Assembly: GCA_965199005.1 (NCBI GenBank)
Contig: CBDAQK010000006.1
Location: 2,480,001-2,544,000, forward strand
Direction: 5' to 3'
Source of the DNA: LMUY01 sp965199005
GTDB taxonomy: Bacteria > Pseudomonadota > Alphaproteobacteria > Acetobacterales > Acetobacteraceae
Length of the DNA stretch: 64,000 bases
The position numbers and the translations under genes were made by a program. Below the pieces are notes generated by a model. That model was not told where the DNA came from and ran no database searches. It was given only the letters and a program-made list of their open reading frames with translations. Every line of letters starts with the position of its first letter. Position 1 is the stretch's first letter. Below are positions 43,963 to 53,243 of this stretch, piece by piece.

Positions 43963-45071
43963 CCATCGCGGCTACTTTGTCACTCTACGTCGCCCGGCAA
44001 TTCACCGGCGCGGTGCTTGCCATGCTTGCCGCGTTGGCGGGGCTGGTGTCGCTCTTCGACTTCATCGAGTTGCTCCGCCGCTCTGCGACCAAGCCCGACG
44101 CAACCTTCGGCCTGGTGCTGCAGATCGCAGCGCTGCGGCTGCCCTATATCGCGATGCAGATCCTGCCATTCGCCGTCCTACTCGGTGGCATCATTGCCTT
44201 CTGGCGGCTGACCCGCTCCTCGGAGCTGATCGTCGCCCGCGCCGCAGGCGTGTCGGCCTGGCAATTCCTGGCTGCCCCCGTGGCATGCGCGCTGCTGATC
44301 GGCAGCGGGGCGACGGGGATCGTCAGCCCGCTTTCCTCCGTGATGCTGTCGCGGGCGGAAGCGCTGGACAATCAATACCTGCGGACGGCAGGCGGCGCGC
44401 TGACACTCCAGGGTGGTCAACTCTGGCTGCGGCAGGCGGATCATGGGCTCGACCCGGGAGGCGTCGCCATTCTGGACGCCCGGTCGGTGTCCCTGGTCAA
44501 CGGCGCCCTCACGGCCAACGAATTGAGCATCTTCCGCCTCAGCGCGGATGACCGGCTGCTGTCGCGTGTGGAGGCAAGTTCGGCGCGGTTGGAAGCCGGT
44601 GCCTGGGTGCTGCAGGACGCCCGCACCATGGTGCCGGACCATTTGCCGCAGCCAGTTGGCACCATGACCCTGCCGACCGATCTGACCGTCAACCGGGTGC
44701 AAGAAAGCTTCGCATCGCCCGACACCCTCTCCGTATGGGCACTCCCCGACTTCATCACGCTGCTGGAGCGGTCCGGCTTCTCTGCCATCCGCCACCGGCT
44801 GCATTTCCAAACCTTGCTCGCCTTGCCGCTCTTGGCCGGGACCATGACGCTGGTCGCCGCCGGGTTCTCGATGCGGCCAGCCCGGCGCGGTGGCGTCGCC
44901 CAAATGATCGGCAGCGGCGTGACTGCCGGTTTCCTGCTGTTCGTCGTCTCGAAGGTCACCGAGGAGTTCGGCCAGTCCGGCACAATCCCCGCGATATTGG
45001 CGGCATGGGCACCGGCCGCCGCCGGGTTGATGCTGGCAGTGGCCTTGCTGCTGCACCTAGAGGATGGCTGA
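43959..45071 (+). CDS. lptG: LPS export permease LptG
   Basis: A 370-residue partner of LptF. The N terminus LSLYVARQFTGAVLAMLAALAG forms helix 1, SSELIVARAAGVSAWQFL is the coupling region, and the C-terminal helices end in a short soluble tail. It overlaps lptF by 4 bp and lptD by 1 bp (TGATG), so lptF-lptG-lptD are translated together. It transfers LPS to the periplasmic bridge. Confidence 0.92.
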   Translation: MTIAATLSLYVARQFTGAVLAMLAALAGLVSLFDFIELLRRSATKPDATFGLVLQIAALRLPYIAMQILPFAVLLGGIIAFWRLTRSSELIVARAAGVSAWQFLAAPVACALLIGSGATGIVSPLSSVMLSRAEALDNQYLRTAGGALTLQGGQLWLRQADHGLDPGGVAILDARSVSLVNGALTANELSIFRLSADDRLLSRVEASSARLEAGAWVLQDARTMVPDHLPQPVGTMTLPTDLTVNRVQESFASPDTLSVWALPDFITLLERSGFSAIRHRLHFQTLLALPLLAGTMTLVAAGFSMRPARRGGVAQMIGSGVTAGFLLFVVSKVTEEFGQSGTIPAILAAWAPAAAGLMLAVALLLHLEDG

Positions 45072-47326
45072 TGGCCCGGCGTAGCAAAACGCGAGCGCCG
45101 TTCGACCGTCCGCTCTTCATCATCGTGCTCCTGGGCACCGTTGCCCTGCCCCTTTGGCAACCCGCAAACGCACAGCTGGCCTCGGTCATCGGCGGCGGCG
45201 GGGACAAGCAGGCGACGCCGCTGGACCGCAACCAGCCGGTCGCCTTCACGGCCGATAACTTCGAATACGACCGCGCCGCCGGCATCGTCACCGCCACGGG
45301 GCATGTGGAGGCTTGGCAGAACGACCACGTGCTGCGGGCCGACAAGATAACCTTCGATCGCAACACCAACGTCGCCGCGGCCTCCGGCAACGTCGTCGTC
45401 GTGGAACCTGACGGACAGGTCCTGTTCTCCGACTACGCCGAGCTGACGCAAGGCATGCGTGAAGGCGTGCTCAAGGACATGCGTGCCATCCTGGCCGAGA
45501 ATGGCAAGCTTGCGGCGAACGGCGCACGACGCACGGACGGCAAGCTCAATGAATTGACCCACGCGGTCTACACCACCTGCGACCTATGCAAAACCGACCC
45601 GACCAAGCCGCCATTGTGGCAAATCCGCGCCCTGACGGCGACGCAGGATTTGGAGAACAAGCGGATCGAGTATCACGACGCCGTCATCGACATGATGGGC
45701 GTTCCCGTCGCCTTCATCCCGTATTTGTCCCATCCAGACCCTTCGGTCCGGCGCGCCAGCGGCTTCCTGGTTCCGTCGATCGGGCAAAGCAGCCATATCG
45801 GCCAGTTCGCGTCGATACCGTATTTCTGGGCGATCGATCCCAATCAGGACCTGACGCTCACGCCTGAAATTACCACGGGGTCGGGCGAGCAGCTCTCCGC
45901 GGAGTATCGCCGCCGGTTCAATAACGGCGTCTTGCGCATCGAGTCGGCGGCGGCGTTCGACCAGGGCAAGCCGCAGGGCTACGTTTTTGCCAAGGGCACG
46001 TTCAATTATGACGATACCTGGCGCTACGGCTTCAACCTCAATCGCGCCAGTTCGGCTGACTATATGCGCGATTTTAAGATCGAGAATTACAGCAATGTGC
46101 TGACGAGCACCGGGTTTATCGAGGGCTTCGGGGTCGGCTCTTACACCAAGCTCGACATGATCGCCTACCAGGGGCTGGCGAGCAGCATCAACCAGAGCAC
46201 GCTGCCTTACGTGCTACCCCGCTATGAATACAATTTCTTCTCCGAAGAAGACCCCTTGGGCGGCCGGTTCCGGTTCAATACCACGGACTTCAACGTCGTC
46301 CGTGAGAAGGGAACCAACACCCAGCGCGCCAGCGCCAGCCTGGATTGGCAGCGCCCGTTCACGGGTGATTTGGGCGAAAAATACAAGATCACGATCCACA
46401 CTGACGTCGCCGCCTACGAGGCGACCAGCCTGGACCAGTTGCCGACCTACGGCACGAACGGCGCCATCACCACCGCGCGGGCCCAGCCGACGATTGCGGC
46501 CGAAATGCGCTGGCCGTTCATGCGCGACGGTGGCGGCAGCGGAACGCAAATCATCGAGCCGATCGTCCAAGTGATCGGTGCACCCAACGCCCCCTCGTTC
46601 ATGCACTCGAATATCCCAAACGAGGACTCGCTCGATTTTGAGTTCACCGATGCCAACCTGTTCGCTATCAACAGATTCCCGGGGATCGACCGCTTCGAGG
46701 GTGGGCTGCGGGCCAATGTCGGGCTGCATGCGGAATGGACGGTTGGGGGCACGGATATCGACACTCTGATTGGCCAGTCCTACCGCGAGCATCTCGACAA
46801 AAGCCTGCCGCTTCTGTCAGGGCTTAACAATCACGTGTCCGACGTCGTGGCCCGCGCCACGATCACGCCCGCCAGCTGGTTCGACATGACGGCGCGGACC
46901 AGGGTTGATCCGCGCAATGGCGACATCCGTTTTGCCGACGCCGTCATGTCCGCCGGCAACCCGCTCTTCCGCCCGAACCTGGGTTACTTCTACTCGTCCA
47001 CCAACCCGTATTTCCTGTTTGATCAATCGCCCGCCACCGTGCCGCCAACCGGATACCCCGCCAGCTACTTCATCCCCAGGGATGAGATCACGCTCGGCGC
47101 CAGCTCCGCGTACGGGCCGTATAAATTCTCGGGATACGTGCGGCGGGACCTGACGCTGTCCAAGCTGGTTGGGATCGGAGCGCACGGCACCTACGAGGAT
47201 GAGTGCTTCATCTTCGACGTAAACTTCTTCCGGCGCTATACCTCGATCAACAACGATCATGGTGGCACCACAATCCTGTTCCAGGTCACGCTCAAGACCG
47301 TCGGGCAGTTCGGGTTCCACGGTTAA
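45071..47326 (+). CDS. lptD: LPS-assembly protein LptD
   Basis: A 751-residue outer-membrane protein. A Sec signal (about residues 1-35, LFIIVLLGTVALPLWQPANA) precedes an OstA/LptA-like jellyroll domain (FTADNFEYDRAAGIVTATGH to roughly 180), then the LptD beta-barrel with alternating hydrophobic strands. Cys residues in YTTCDLCK and near the end (DECFIFDV) could form the disulfides used in barrel maturation. It inserts LPS into the outer leaflet with LptE, which is not seen here. SurA, encoded next, assists barrel folding. Confidence 0.92.
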   Translation: MARRSKTRAPFDRPLFIIVLLGTVALPLWQPANAQLASVIGGGGDKQATPLDRNQPVAFTADNFEYDRAAGIVTATGHVEAWQNDHVLRADKITFDRNTNVAAASGNVVVVEPDGQVLFSDYAELTQGMREGVLKDMRAILAENGKLAANGARRTDGKLNELTHAVYTTCDLCKTDPTKPPLWQIRALTATQDLENKRIEYHDAVIDMMGVPVAFIPYLSHPDPSVRRASGFLVPSIGQSSHIGQFASIPYFWAIDPNQDLTLTPEITTGSGEQLSAEYRRRFNNGVLRIESAAAFDQGKPQGYVFAKGTFNYDDTWRYGFNLNRASSADYMRDFKIENYSNVLTSTGFIEGFGVGSYTKLDMIAYQGLASSINQSTLPYVLPRYEYNFFSEEDPLGGRFRFNTTDFNVVREKGTNTQRASASLDWQRPFTGDLGEKYKITIHTDVAAYEATSLDQLPTYGTNGAITTARAQPTIAAEMRWPFMRDGGGSGTQIIEPIVQVIGAPNAPSFMHSNIPNEDSLDFEFTDANLFAINRFPGIDRFEGGLRANVGLHAEWTVGGTDIDTLIGQSYREHLDKSLPLLSGLNNHVSDVVARATITPASWFDMTARTRVDPRNGDIRFADAVMSAGNPLFRPNLGYFYSSTNPYFLFDQSPATVPPTGYPASYFIPRDEITLGASSAYGPYKFSGYVRRDLTLSKLVGIGAHGTYEDECFIFDVNFFRRYTSINNDHGGTTILFQVTLKTVGQFGFHG

Positions 47327-47343
47327 GCAACGGAAACATTGCC

Positions 47344-48691
47344 ATGCAGCCAATCGCCCCTGCCAGCCTGCTTTCAGCCCTCCTTCTCCTCGGCAGCGTT
47401 GCGGAGGCGGCCACGTCCGTCCGCCCGAGCCCTGCCCCGGCCGCTGGCGGCGCGGCAAGTGCGACCGACCCCGCGCCCGGCGCGGCATCCCCGTCCGGGG
47501 AGCGGATCGTGGCCGTGGTCAATGGGGACGTGATCAGCCAGGGCGACGTCACCGCACGAACCCGGCTGTTCGCCCTGTCCACCGGGTTGCCCATGACGCC
47601 CGAGGTGCTCGGCCGGCTGCGGCCCCAGGTGACAAGGCAACTCATCGACGACCGGCTTCGCCTGCAGGAGGAGCAAAAGCGTAAGATCGTCGTCAGCGAC
47701 AAAGAAATTGCCGATGCGGTCGATGGCATCGAGCAACGCAATGGGCTGCCGCACGGTGCATTACGGAACAGGCTCGGTGCGGAAGGCGTGGCACTGCGCA
47801 CCCTGTATGACCAGACCCGGGTCCAACTCGGCTGGACCCGGGTGCTGCGGGATGAACTGGGCCCACGCGCCGATATCACCGACGCCGACATCGCGACCCA
47901 ACAAGCCGTGATGAAGGTGGAGGCGGGTCAGACCGAATACCACGTGGGCGAGATATTCTTGCCGATCGAGGACCCAACCAAGGCGGCCGACACTGCCCGC
48001 TTTGCCGATACCGTCATCACGCAGTTGCGTGCCGGCGCCCCATTCTCGGTGGTGGCTGCGCAATTCAGCCAAAGCCAGACCGCCCTGCAGGGGGGTGACC
48101 TCGGTTGGATCCATACAAACCAGCTGGACCCGCAGGTGAGCGCCGTTATTACGCAAATGCCGGATGGCGCCATCAGCAATCCGATCCCCGTGCCGGGCGG
48201 CATCTCCATCGTCACGATGCGCGGTAAACGCGAAGCGGGCAAAGACATGGCGACGATGTTGTCGCTGCGGCAGGTCTTCCTGCCCTTCAGTTCCTCGTTG
48301 GACCCGAAGAACCCCACCGACCAACAAAAGAAGTCAGCTTGCCGCCGCGGAATCCCTCGGCAAATCGTTGAGTAGCTGCGACGGCATGGAAGCGGCCAAC
48401 AAGGCGGCGGGCAGCACGCGCCCGTCCGATCCTGGCGAGGTGCGGCTGGAGGGTTTGAATCCGACGATGCGGGCCCTGCTCAACGGGCTGCCGCCCGGGA
48501 AGCCCAGCCGCCCGTTGATCTCGACCGACGGGATTGGTCTGGTCATGATCTGCTCCAGCACCCAGAAGAACGTGGCTGAAGCCGACAAGAAGGAAATCAG
48601 CAACCGCCTGCTGGAAGAGCGGGTCGAGCTGGTATCGCGTCAGTTGCTGCGCGACCTCCGCCGCCGGGCGAGCATCGACATGCGGGGGTGA
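47344..48691 (+). pseudogene. surA: Periplasmic chaperone/peptidyl-prolyl isomerase SurA, frameshifted
   Basis: It begins at ATG 47344 with a Sec signal (MQPIAPASLLSALLLLGSVAEA), then a SurA N-terminal domain (VNGDVISQGDVTARTRLF to ISDSDKEIADAVDGIEQRN-like region) and a parvulin domain (HVGEIFLPIEDP, GGDLGWIHTNQLDP). The first frame stops at 48375, after QQKKSA. Near 48334 one extra base is present: without it the frame continues QLAAAESLGKSLSSCDG to the TGA at 48691, giving the second parvulin-like domain and the C-terminal RQLLRDLRRRASIDMR. SurA helps fold LptD and porins, so loss would be costly; a sequencing error is possible. Confidence 0.82.
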
Positions 48692-49557
48692 CCCGCCCGG
48701 TCTCCAGCGTGCCTCGCCAGAATGAGCGGCAGGGAGAGCCAGGCCCCCTTCGTGACGTGATCGCCCGGCATGGGCTGGATGCGCGCCGGTCCTTGGGACA
48801 GCATTTTCTGCTGGACCTGCACCTGACGGCACGGATCGTCGCCCTGGCCGGCGACCTGTCGGGCCGCCATGTCGTCGAGGTTGGACCCGGTCCGGGCGGC
48901 CTCACGCGGGCCCTGCTCGACTCGCCGGCCGCCGGGGTCACGGCCGTGGAGGTCGACCAGCGGGCGGTTGGGGCGATGGAGGAGTTGGCCCGGGATCATC
49001 CGCGGCTCAACGTGCTGGCTGGCGATGCTTTGGCGCTCGACCTCGCGGCATTGGTGCCGGCGCCGCGTGTCGTCGTGGCCAACCTGCCCTACAACGTGGC
49101 AACTCCCCTGTTGATCGGCTGGCTGCGGCAAGCCGATGCCTGGGAGCGGTTGACGCTGATGTTCCAACTGGAAGTCGCAGAGCGCATTTGCGCCGCACCC
49201 GGCAGCGCGGCCTACGGGCGGCTCGCGGTGCTGGCGCAATGGACGGGCACGGCCGCCATGCTCACCCGGGTTCCCGCCGCGGCGTTTTGGCCGCCACCGA
49301 AGGTCGTATCAGCCGTGATCGGCTTCCGCCCTCACGCGCAGCAGCCCTCCCCGGCCTTGTTCGCCACCATGGAACGTTTGACCGCTGCCGCCTTCGGGCA
49401 ACGCCGCAAGATGCTGCGCGGCTCGCTGCGCGCGCTGGGTGGCGAGGCGTTGCTGGCGGAGGCGGGGATTGACCCGGAGCGCCGGGCTGAAACGCTCGAC
49501 ATTGCGGAGTTCGACCGACTGGCCCGGCTGCTTCAGACGGTCACCGAGGTGGCGTGA
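48688..49557 (+). CDS. rsmA: 16S rRNA dimethyladenosine transferase RsmA/KsgA
   Basis: A 289-residue SAM-dependent methyltransferase that dimethylates two adenines in helix 45 of 16S rRNA. Motifs: SLGQHFLLDLHLTARIV at the N terminus, SAM loop VEVGPGPGGLTRALLDSP, acidic AVEVDQRAV, and the catalytic NLPYNVATP. The C-terminal domain contains FGQRRKMLRGSLRALG. The start is GTG at 48688, overlapping the surA end by 4 bp. The usual pdxA gene between surA and rsmA is absent. Confidence 0.95.
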   Translation: MTRPVSSVPRQNERQGEPGPLRDVIARHGLDARRSLGQHFLLDLHLTARIVALAGDLSGRHVVEVGPGPGGLTRALLDSPAAGVTAVEVDQRAVGAMEELARDHPRLNVLAGDALALDLAALVPAPRVVVANLPYNVATPLLIGWLRQADAWERLTLMFQLEVAERICAAPGSAAYGRLAVLAQWTGTAAMLTRVPAAAFWPPPKVVSAVIGFRPHAQQPSPALFATMERLTAAAFGQRRKMLRGSLRALGGEALLAEAGIDPERRAETLDIAEFDRLARLLQTVTEVA

Positions 49558-49701
49558 TTTGGCGTTACACTCTCGTTCGGGAGGTATATTGGATCGAACT
49601 AAACGAGGAAGCCCAGCTCGTGATACCGTGTGCCCTGCAAATGGTCGTTTGCGTGACCGTTATCAAGATGAGCACGTGACGCCCCTCAATATGAGTTCTT
49701 G

Positions 49702-49713
49702 CCTTACGTAAGG
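49702..49713. promoter_or_regulatory. Palindromic operator candidate for the toxin-antitoxin operon
   Basis: CCTTACGTAAGG is a perfect 12-bp palindrome ending about 20 bases before the antitoxin ATG and merging with an AAGGA ribosome binding site. A weaker GTAAG/CTTAC repeat (49708-49724) overlaps it. AbrB/PrlF-type antitoxins commonly repress their own promoters, so this is a plausible binding site. Confidence 0.45.
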
Positions 49714-49732
49714 AAGTTTCTTACCTTTGCCT

Positions 49733-49951
49733 ATGATCACCAGCAAGCTGTCGAGCAAGGCGCAAACAACTATTCCACAACCGGTACGCGCTGCGCTGCA
49801 TCTGCGCGAAGGTGATGAGATCGCCTATGCCATCGAGCCGGGCCGGGTCGTTCTGACCCGTGCTCAGCGTGACAGTGAAGCTGACGATCCGTTCCAAACC
49901 TTCTCCGAGTGGCGCGGACTAGCCGACACTGAGGCCTATGCCGAACTATGA
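49733..49951 (+). CDS. AbrB/PrlF-family antitoxin
   Basis: A 72-residue antitoxin with an N-terminal swapped-hairpin SpoVT-AbrB domain: KLSSKAQTTIPQPVRAALHL followed by REGDEIAYAIEPGRVVLTRA. The acidic C terminus (DSEADDPFQTFSEWRGLADT) would wrap the toxin. The start is the ATG at 49733; a TTG two codons earlier (49727) is possible. It overlaps the toxin gene by 14 bp, the normal order for type II modules. A palindrome just upstream may be its operator. Confidence 0.85.
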   Translation: MITSKLSSKAQTTIPQPVRAALHLREGDEIAYAIEPGRVVLTRAQRDSEADDPFQTFSEWRGLADTEAYAEL

Positions 49952-50288
49952 GGTTTGGGATGTTGTAAAGGTCCCGTTTCCCTATACCAACCGTCCGGTG
50001 CAGCAGCGCCGTCCAGCGCTGGTGGTGGCGGTCCTAGATGCCTTGGGGGCGCCGGATCTACTTTGGGTATTGATGGTGACCAGTGCGGCAAACCGCGGCT
50101 GGCCGGGCGACGTAACGGTGTCCGACTTAGCTGCAGCCGGACTTCCAGCGGCTTCTGTGGTGCGGTCGGCCAAGATCGCAACGATTGAGCTGCGGGATGT
50201 TGAGCGGATTGGCGCCCTACCCCTCGACGACCGGACGCAAATCGCGGAAGCGCTTCGTACAAACCTGAAGGCCGTGCTGATGAGATGA
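49938..50288 (+). CDS. PemK/MazF-family endoribonuclease toxin
   Basis: A 116-residue toxin. WDVVKVPFPYTNRPVQQRRPALVV matches the PemK/MazF N terminus, including the F-P-(Y/F)-T and R-R-P-A-L-V-V motifs that bind RNA and form the beta-barrel core; VVRSAKIATIELRDVERIGAL is the C-terminal part with the R-x-x-K-x-x-T segment. Members cleave mRNA at specific short sites. It overlaps the antitoxin by 14 bp. Confidence 0.88.
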   Translation: MPNYEVWDVVKVPFPYTNRPVQQRRPALVVAVLDALGAPDLLWVLMVTSAANRGWPGDVTVSDLAAAGLPAASVVRSAKIATIELRDVERIGALPLDDRTQIAEALRTNLKAVLMR

Positions 50289-50538
50289 AAAATCAACACG
50301 GTCTCCGATCACTAAGTCTTAGCGGCGCCTTTGATTTCGTACAGCGAGTGCGTCCGGATAGCAGCCATAGAGCGAACCATGGCTCACATTGAGCGCTACA
50401 ATGCAGGGCATTGTGCCGAATGGGCGGCCGGTTCGGCCACGTCCTTGACCACCTCGACCCGGTGCAGGAGTGCCGTCCAGCCCGGCGATGGCGGTTCCAA
50501 ATGCCCCGGCCCGCGCGACATATTAGGCGGGCGGTATC

Positions 50539-51648
50539 CTAATACACCACCACGCTGCGGATACTCTCCCCGGAAGCCATCAGGTCAAACCCGTCGTTGA
50601 TCCGGTCGAGTGGCAGGATGTGGGTGATCAGATCGTCGATATTGATCTTGCCGTCCATGTACCAATCGACGATCCGCGGCACGTCCGTCCGGCCGCGCGC
50701 GCCGCCGAAGGCGCTGCCCTGCCAAACCCGGCCGGTGACCAATTGGAACGGCCGCGTGCTGATCTCCTGCCCGGCCGCGGCGACGCCGATGATGGTGGAT
50801 TTGCCCCAGCCCTTATGCGCGCATTCCAAGGCCTGACGCATCAGCGTGGGGTTGCCCACGCATTCAAAGCTGTGGTCGGCACCGCCCTTGGTCAGCTCTA
50901 CCAAATAAGGAACGATGTCACCGCTCAGCTCCTTCGGATTGACGAAGTGGGTCAGCCCGAACTTGCGGGCCAGTTCCTCGCGCGCCGGGTTGATGTCTAC
51001 GCCGACGATCATGTCGGCCCCGGCCATCCGCGCGCCCTGGATCACGTTCAGCCCGATCCCGCCCAGCCCGAACACCACGACGTTATCGCCGGGCTGCACC
51101 TTGGCGGTGAAGATCACCGCGCCGATCCCCGTGGTGACGCCGCAGCCGATGTAGCAAACCTTGTCGAACGGCGCGTCTGGCCGGATTTTGGCCAATGCGA
51201 TCTCCGGCACGACGGTAAAATTCGCGAAGGTCGACGTGCCCATGTAATGCAGCAGGGGTTTGCCCTGGAACGAGAACCGGCTGCTGCCATCGGGCATGAG
51301 CCCGCGGCCCTGGGTGATCCGGATTTTCTGGCACAGATTGGTCTTGCGGCTGAGGCAGTACTCGCAGTCGCGGCATTCCGGCGTGTAGAGCGGGATGACA
51401 TGGTCGCCCTTGGCCAGGGTGCGCACGCCGGGGCCGACATCGACGACGATGCCTGCGCCCTCATGGCCGAGGATAGCGGGAAACAGCCCTTCCGGGTCGG
51501 CGCCGGACAGGGTGTATTTGTCGGTGTGGCAAATGCCGGTGGCCTTGATCTCGACCAGGACCTCGCCCTCGCGCGGCCCGTCCAATTGCACCGTTTCCAC
51601 GCTGAGCTGCTGCCCCGCCTCGAACGCCACGGCTGCACGCACATCCAT
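50539..51648 (-). CDS. S-(hydroxymethyl)glutathione dehydrogenase / class III alcohol dehydrogenase
   Basis: A 369-residue zinc-dependent enzyme that oxidises the glutathione adduct of formaldehyde. The catalytic zinc site uses GICHTDKYT and GHEGAGIV; the structural zinc ligands have C-x2-C-x2-C-x7-C spacing (CRDCEYCLSRKTNLC); the NAD-binding loop is FGLGGIGLNVIQGARMAGA. The start is the ATG at 51648. It is followed by a 250-bp gap with nothing convincing. The alternative, general alcohol oxidation, is a known side activity. Confidence 0.93.
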   Translation of the reverse strand: MDVRAAVAFEAGQQLSVETVQLDGPREGEVLVEIKATGICHTDKYTLSGADPEGLFPAILGHEGAGIVVDVGPGVRTLAKGDHVIPLYTPECRDCEYCLSRKTNLCQKIRITQGRGLMPDGSSRFSFQGKPLLHYMGTSTFANFTVVPEIALAKIRPDAPFDKVCYIGCGVTTGIGAVIFTAKVQPGDNVVVFGLGGIGLNVIQGARMAGADMIVGVDINPAREELARKFGLTHFVNPKELSGDIVPYLVELTKGGADHSFECVGNPTLMRQALECAHKGWGKSTIIGVAAAGQEISTRPFQLVTGRVWQGSAFGGARGRTDVPRIVDWYMDGKINIDDLITHILPLDRINDGFDLMASGESIRSVVVY

Positions 51649-51677
51649 ACCGGCCACTCCCTGATGCCGCCGCCAGC

Positions 51678-52853
51678 TTAGGCCAGGTGGCGCTGCGCGT
51701 CTTCCTGCCGGTTGAGCGCCAGCGCCAATTCTAGCAGGGCGGCCGCGGCAAGTGCCGCAAGGGCGGTGAGGAACAACGCGGCATAACCGAACACGCCATA
51801 CAACCAGGCCAGCCCATAGGCGCCCGCCGCCTGGCCTACCGCCCAAGCCACCGTCGCCTGCGTCCAGCCGCGCTGCCGGGCGGCGCCGTCTGTGCCGGCC
51901 ATCCGCCCAACACGGCCCAACATGGCGGCGCTGATCCCCGGCCCGCACATGCCCGCAAAGACGCAGGAGATGGCAATGAAAAGCGGGTTGGCCGTCAGCA
52001 GCAGCACCGCGACCGTGACCGCCTGCACGACGATAACCACGCGCATGGCGACGGCCGGGCCGAGCCAATCCGCCAAGCGCCCTGCCGCGACCGGTCCACA
52101 CAATGCACCCGCACCATACACCACCCAGGTGAACGCGGCGGCACCAATTCCCCGGCCCAGCCCGCGGGCGACGAAATCCGCCAGGAACACCATGTGCGGC
52201 ACCATGCCGACCGCGATGAGTCCATAGCTGGCCGAGACCGGACCGAACCGCGCCGGCACGAGCCCCGCGGCAGCGCTCAGCGTGGGTGGGGCTGCCGGCC
52301 ACCCATTCCATGCCAGACCCGTCAGCACGAGTGCGGCGGCAGCGAGGCCGAGCCAGGCTTGGGTCAGCCCCCAATGCAGCAGGAGCGGCACCAAGGTGCC
52401 CGAGGCGCCGATGCCGAGCCCCACCCCGCTTATGATCAGCCCGCTGGCCAGTCCACGCCGCTCCGCCGGCACATGCGCCATGACGGACGATGGCCCTAGG
52501 ATCATCAGCAGCCCGCCCACGATGCCGGATATCAGCCGCCAGGCGAAGAACCACGCAAACGGCAAGGGTATGCTGCAGGCCGCCAGGGAGATGGCAGCCA
52601 CGAGCATGGCGCCCCGCACGGCGCGCCTGGACCCAACCCGCACGGCAACCCGGCGTGAGGACAAAGCCCCCGCGAGGTAGCCGAGCAGGTTCGCAGCTCC
52701 CAGATAGGCGGCGGCGGCAGGCGCGAACCAGCCTTTCGCGATCAACACCGGCAGAAGTGGCGAATAGGCGAAGCGGGCGAGGCCGATCCCCACCAGCACC
52801 CCCATCATGGCAGCACCGACCGGCCGCCACGGCATCGGCGCGTCCGGTATCAT
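51678..52853 (-). CDS. YbfB/YjiJ-like MFS transporter
   Basis: A 391-residue MFS protein with about 12 helices. The N-terminal VGIGLARFAYSPLLPVLIAKGWF and AYLGAANLLGYLAGALSSRR are typical of the YbfB/YjiJ group. The start is the ATG at 52853 (MIPDAPMPW); a longer frame lacks homology. The DUF1244 gene is 20 bp upstream on the same strand, so they share a transcript. The transported molecule is unknown. Confidence 0.85.
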   Translation of the reverse strand: MIPDAPMPWRPVGAAMMGVLVGIGLARFAYSPLLPVLIAKGWFAPAAAAYLGAANLLGYLAGALSSRRVAVRVGSRRAVRGAMLVAAISLAACSIPLPFAWFFAWRLISGIVGGLLMILGPSSVMAHVPAERRGLASGLIISGVGLGIGASGTLVPLLLHWGLTQAWLGLAAAALVLTGLAWNGWPAAPPTLSAAAGLVPARFGPVSASYGLIAVGMVPHMVFLADFVARGLGRGIGAAAFTWVVYGAGALCGPVAAGRLADWLGPAVAMRVVIVVQAVTVAVLLLTANPLFIAISCVFAGMCGPGISAAMLGRVGRMAGTDGAARQRGWTQATVAWAVGQAAGAYGLAWLYGVFGYAALFLTALAALAAAALLELALALNRQEDAQRHLA

Positions 52854-52873
52854 TGCTGGGCTCGGTGTGCCGG

Positions 52874-53182
52874 CTAGCTGTGGGACGGCGCTTGGGCGGC
52901 GAAGGCTGCCTGTTGCTCGGCCGTGGCGGCACGCTGATGCTTGGCCTGCCACTCCTTATATGGCATCCCGTAGACGATCTCGCGCGCTTCGGGGTCGGTG
53001 ATGATGACGTCGCGCGATTCGCCGGCTTCGCGATACCAGCGGCTCAGGCAGTTGCGGCAAAACCCCGCCAGGTTCATCAGGTCGATATTCTGCACGTCCG
53101 AACGTTCGCGCAGGTGCTCCACCAGGCGCCGGAACGCGGCCGCTTCCAACTCAGTACGGGTCGTCAGGTCAATCGGGATCAT
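52874..53182 (-). CDS. DUF1244 domain protein
   Basis: A 102-residue protein recognisable as DUF1244 by VQNIDLMNLAGFCRNCLSRW and the conserved VYGMPYKEWQAKHQ. The Cys pair (FCRNC) may bind metal or form a disulfide. The function is unknown; the family is common in alphaproteobacteria. The start is the ATG at 53182, supported by a GGAGAGG ribosome binding site. It precedes the MFS gene on the minus strand and is divergent from the glycerate kinase gene. Confidence 0.88.
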   Translation of the reverse strand: MIPIDLTTRTELEAAAFRRLVEHLRERSDVQNIDLMNLAGFCRNCLSRWYREAGESRDVIITDPEAREIVYGMPYKEWQAKHQRAATAEQQAAFAAQAPSHS

Positions 53183-53243
53183 GCTGGTCCTCTCCTCCCA
53201 ACACATATGGCGGCTGGGTATGCCCTCCGCCATACTGCCGGTC

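Noticed and set aside
50289..50538. Possible small gene or RNA between the toxin and formaldehyde dehydrogenase genes
   Set aside because: The open frame found there runs into the dehydrogenase gene on the other strand and has no supporting signals.
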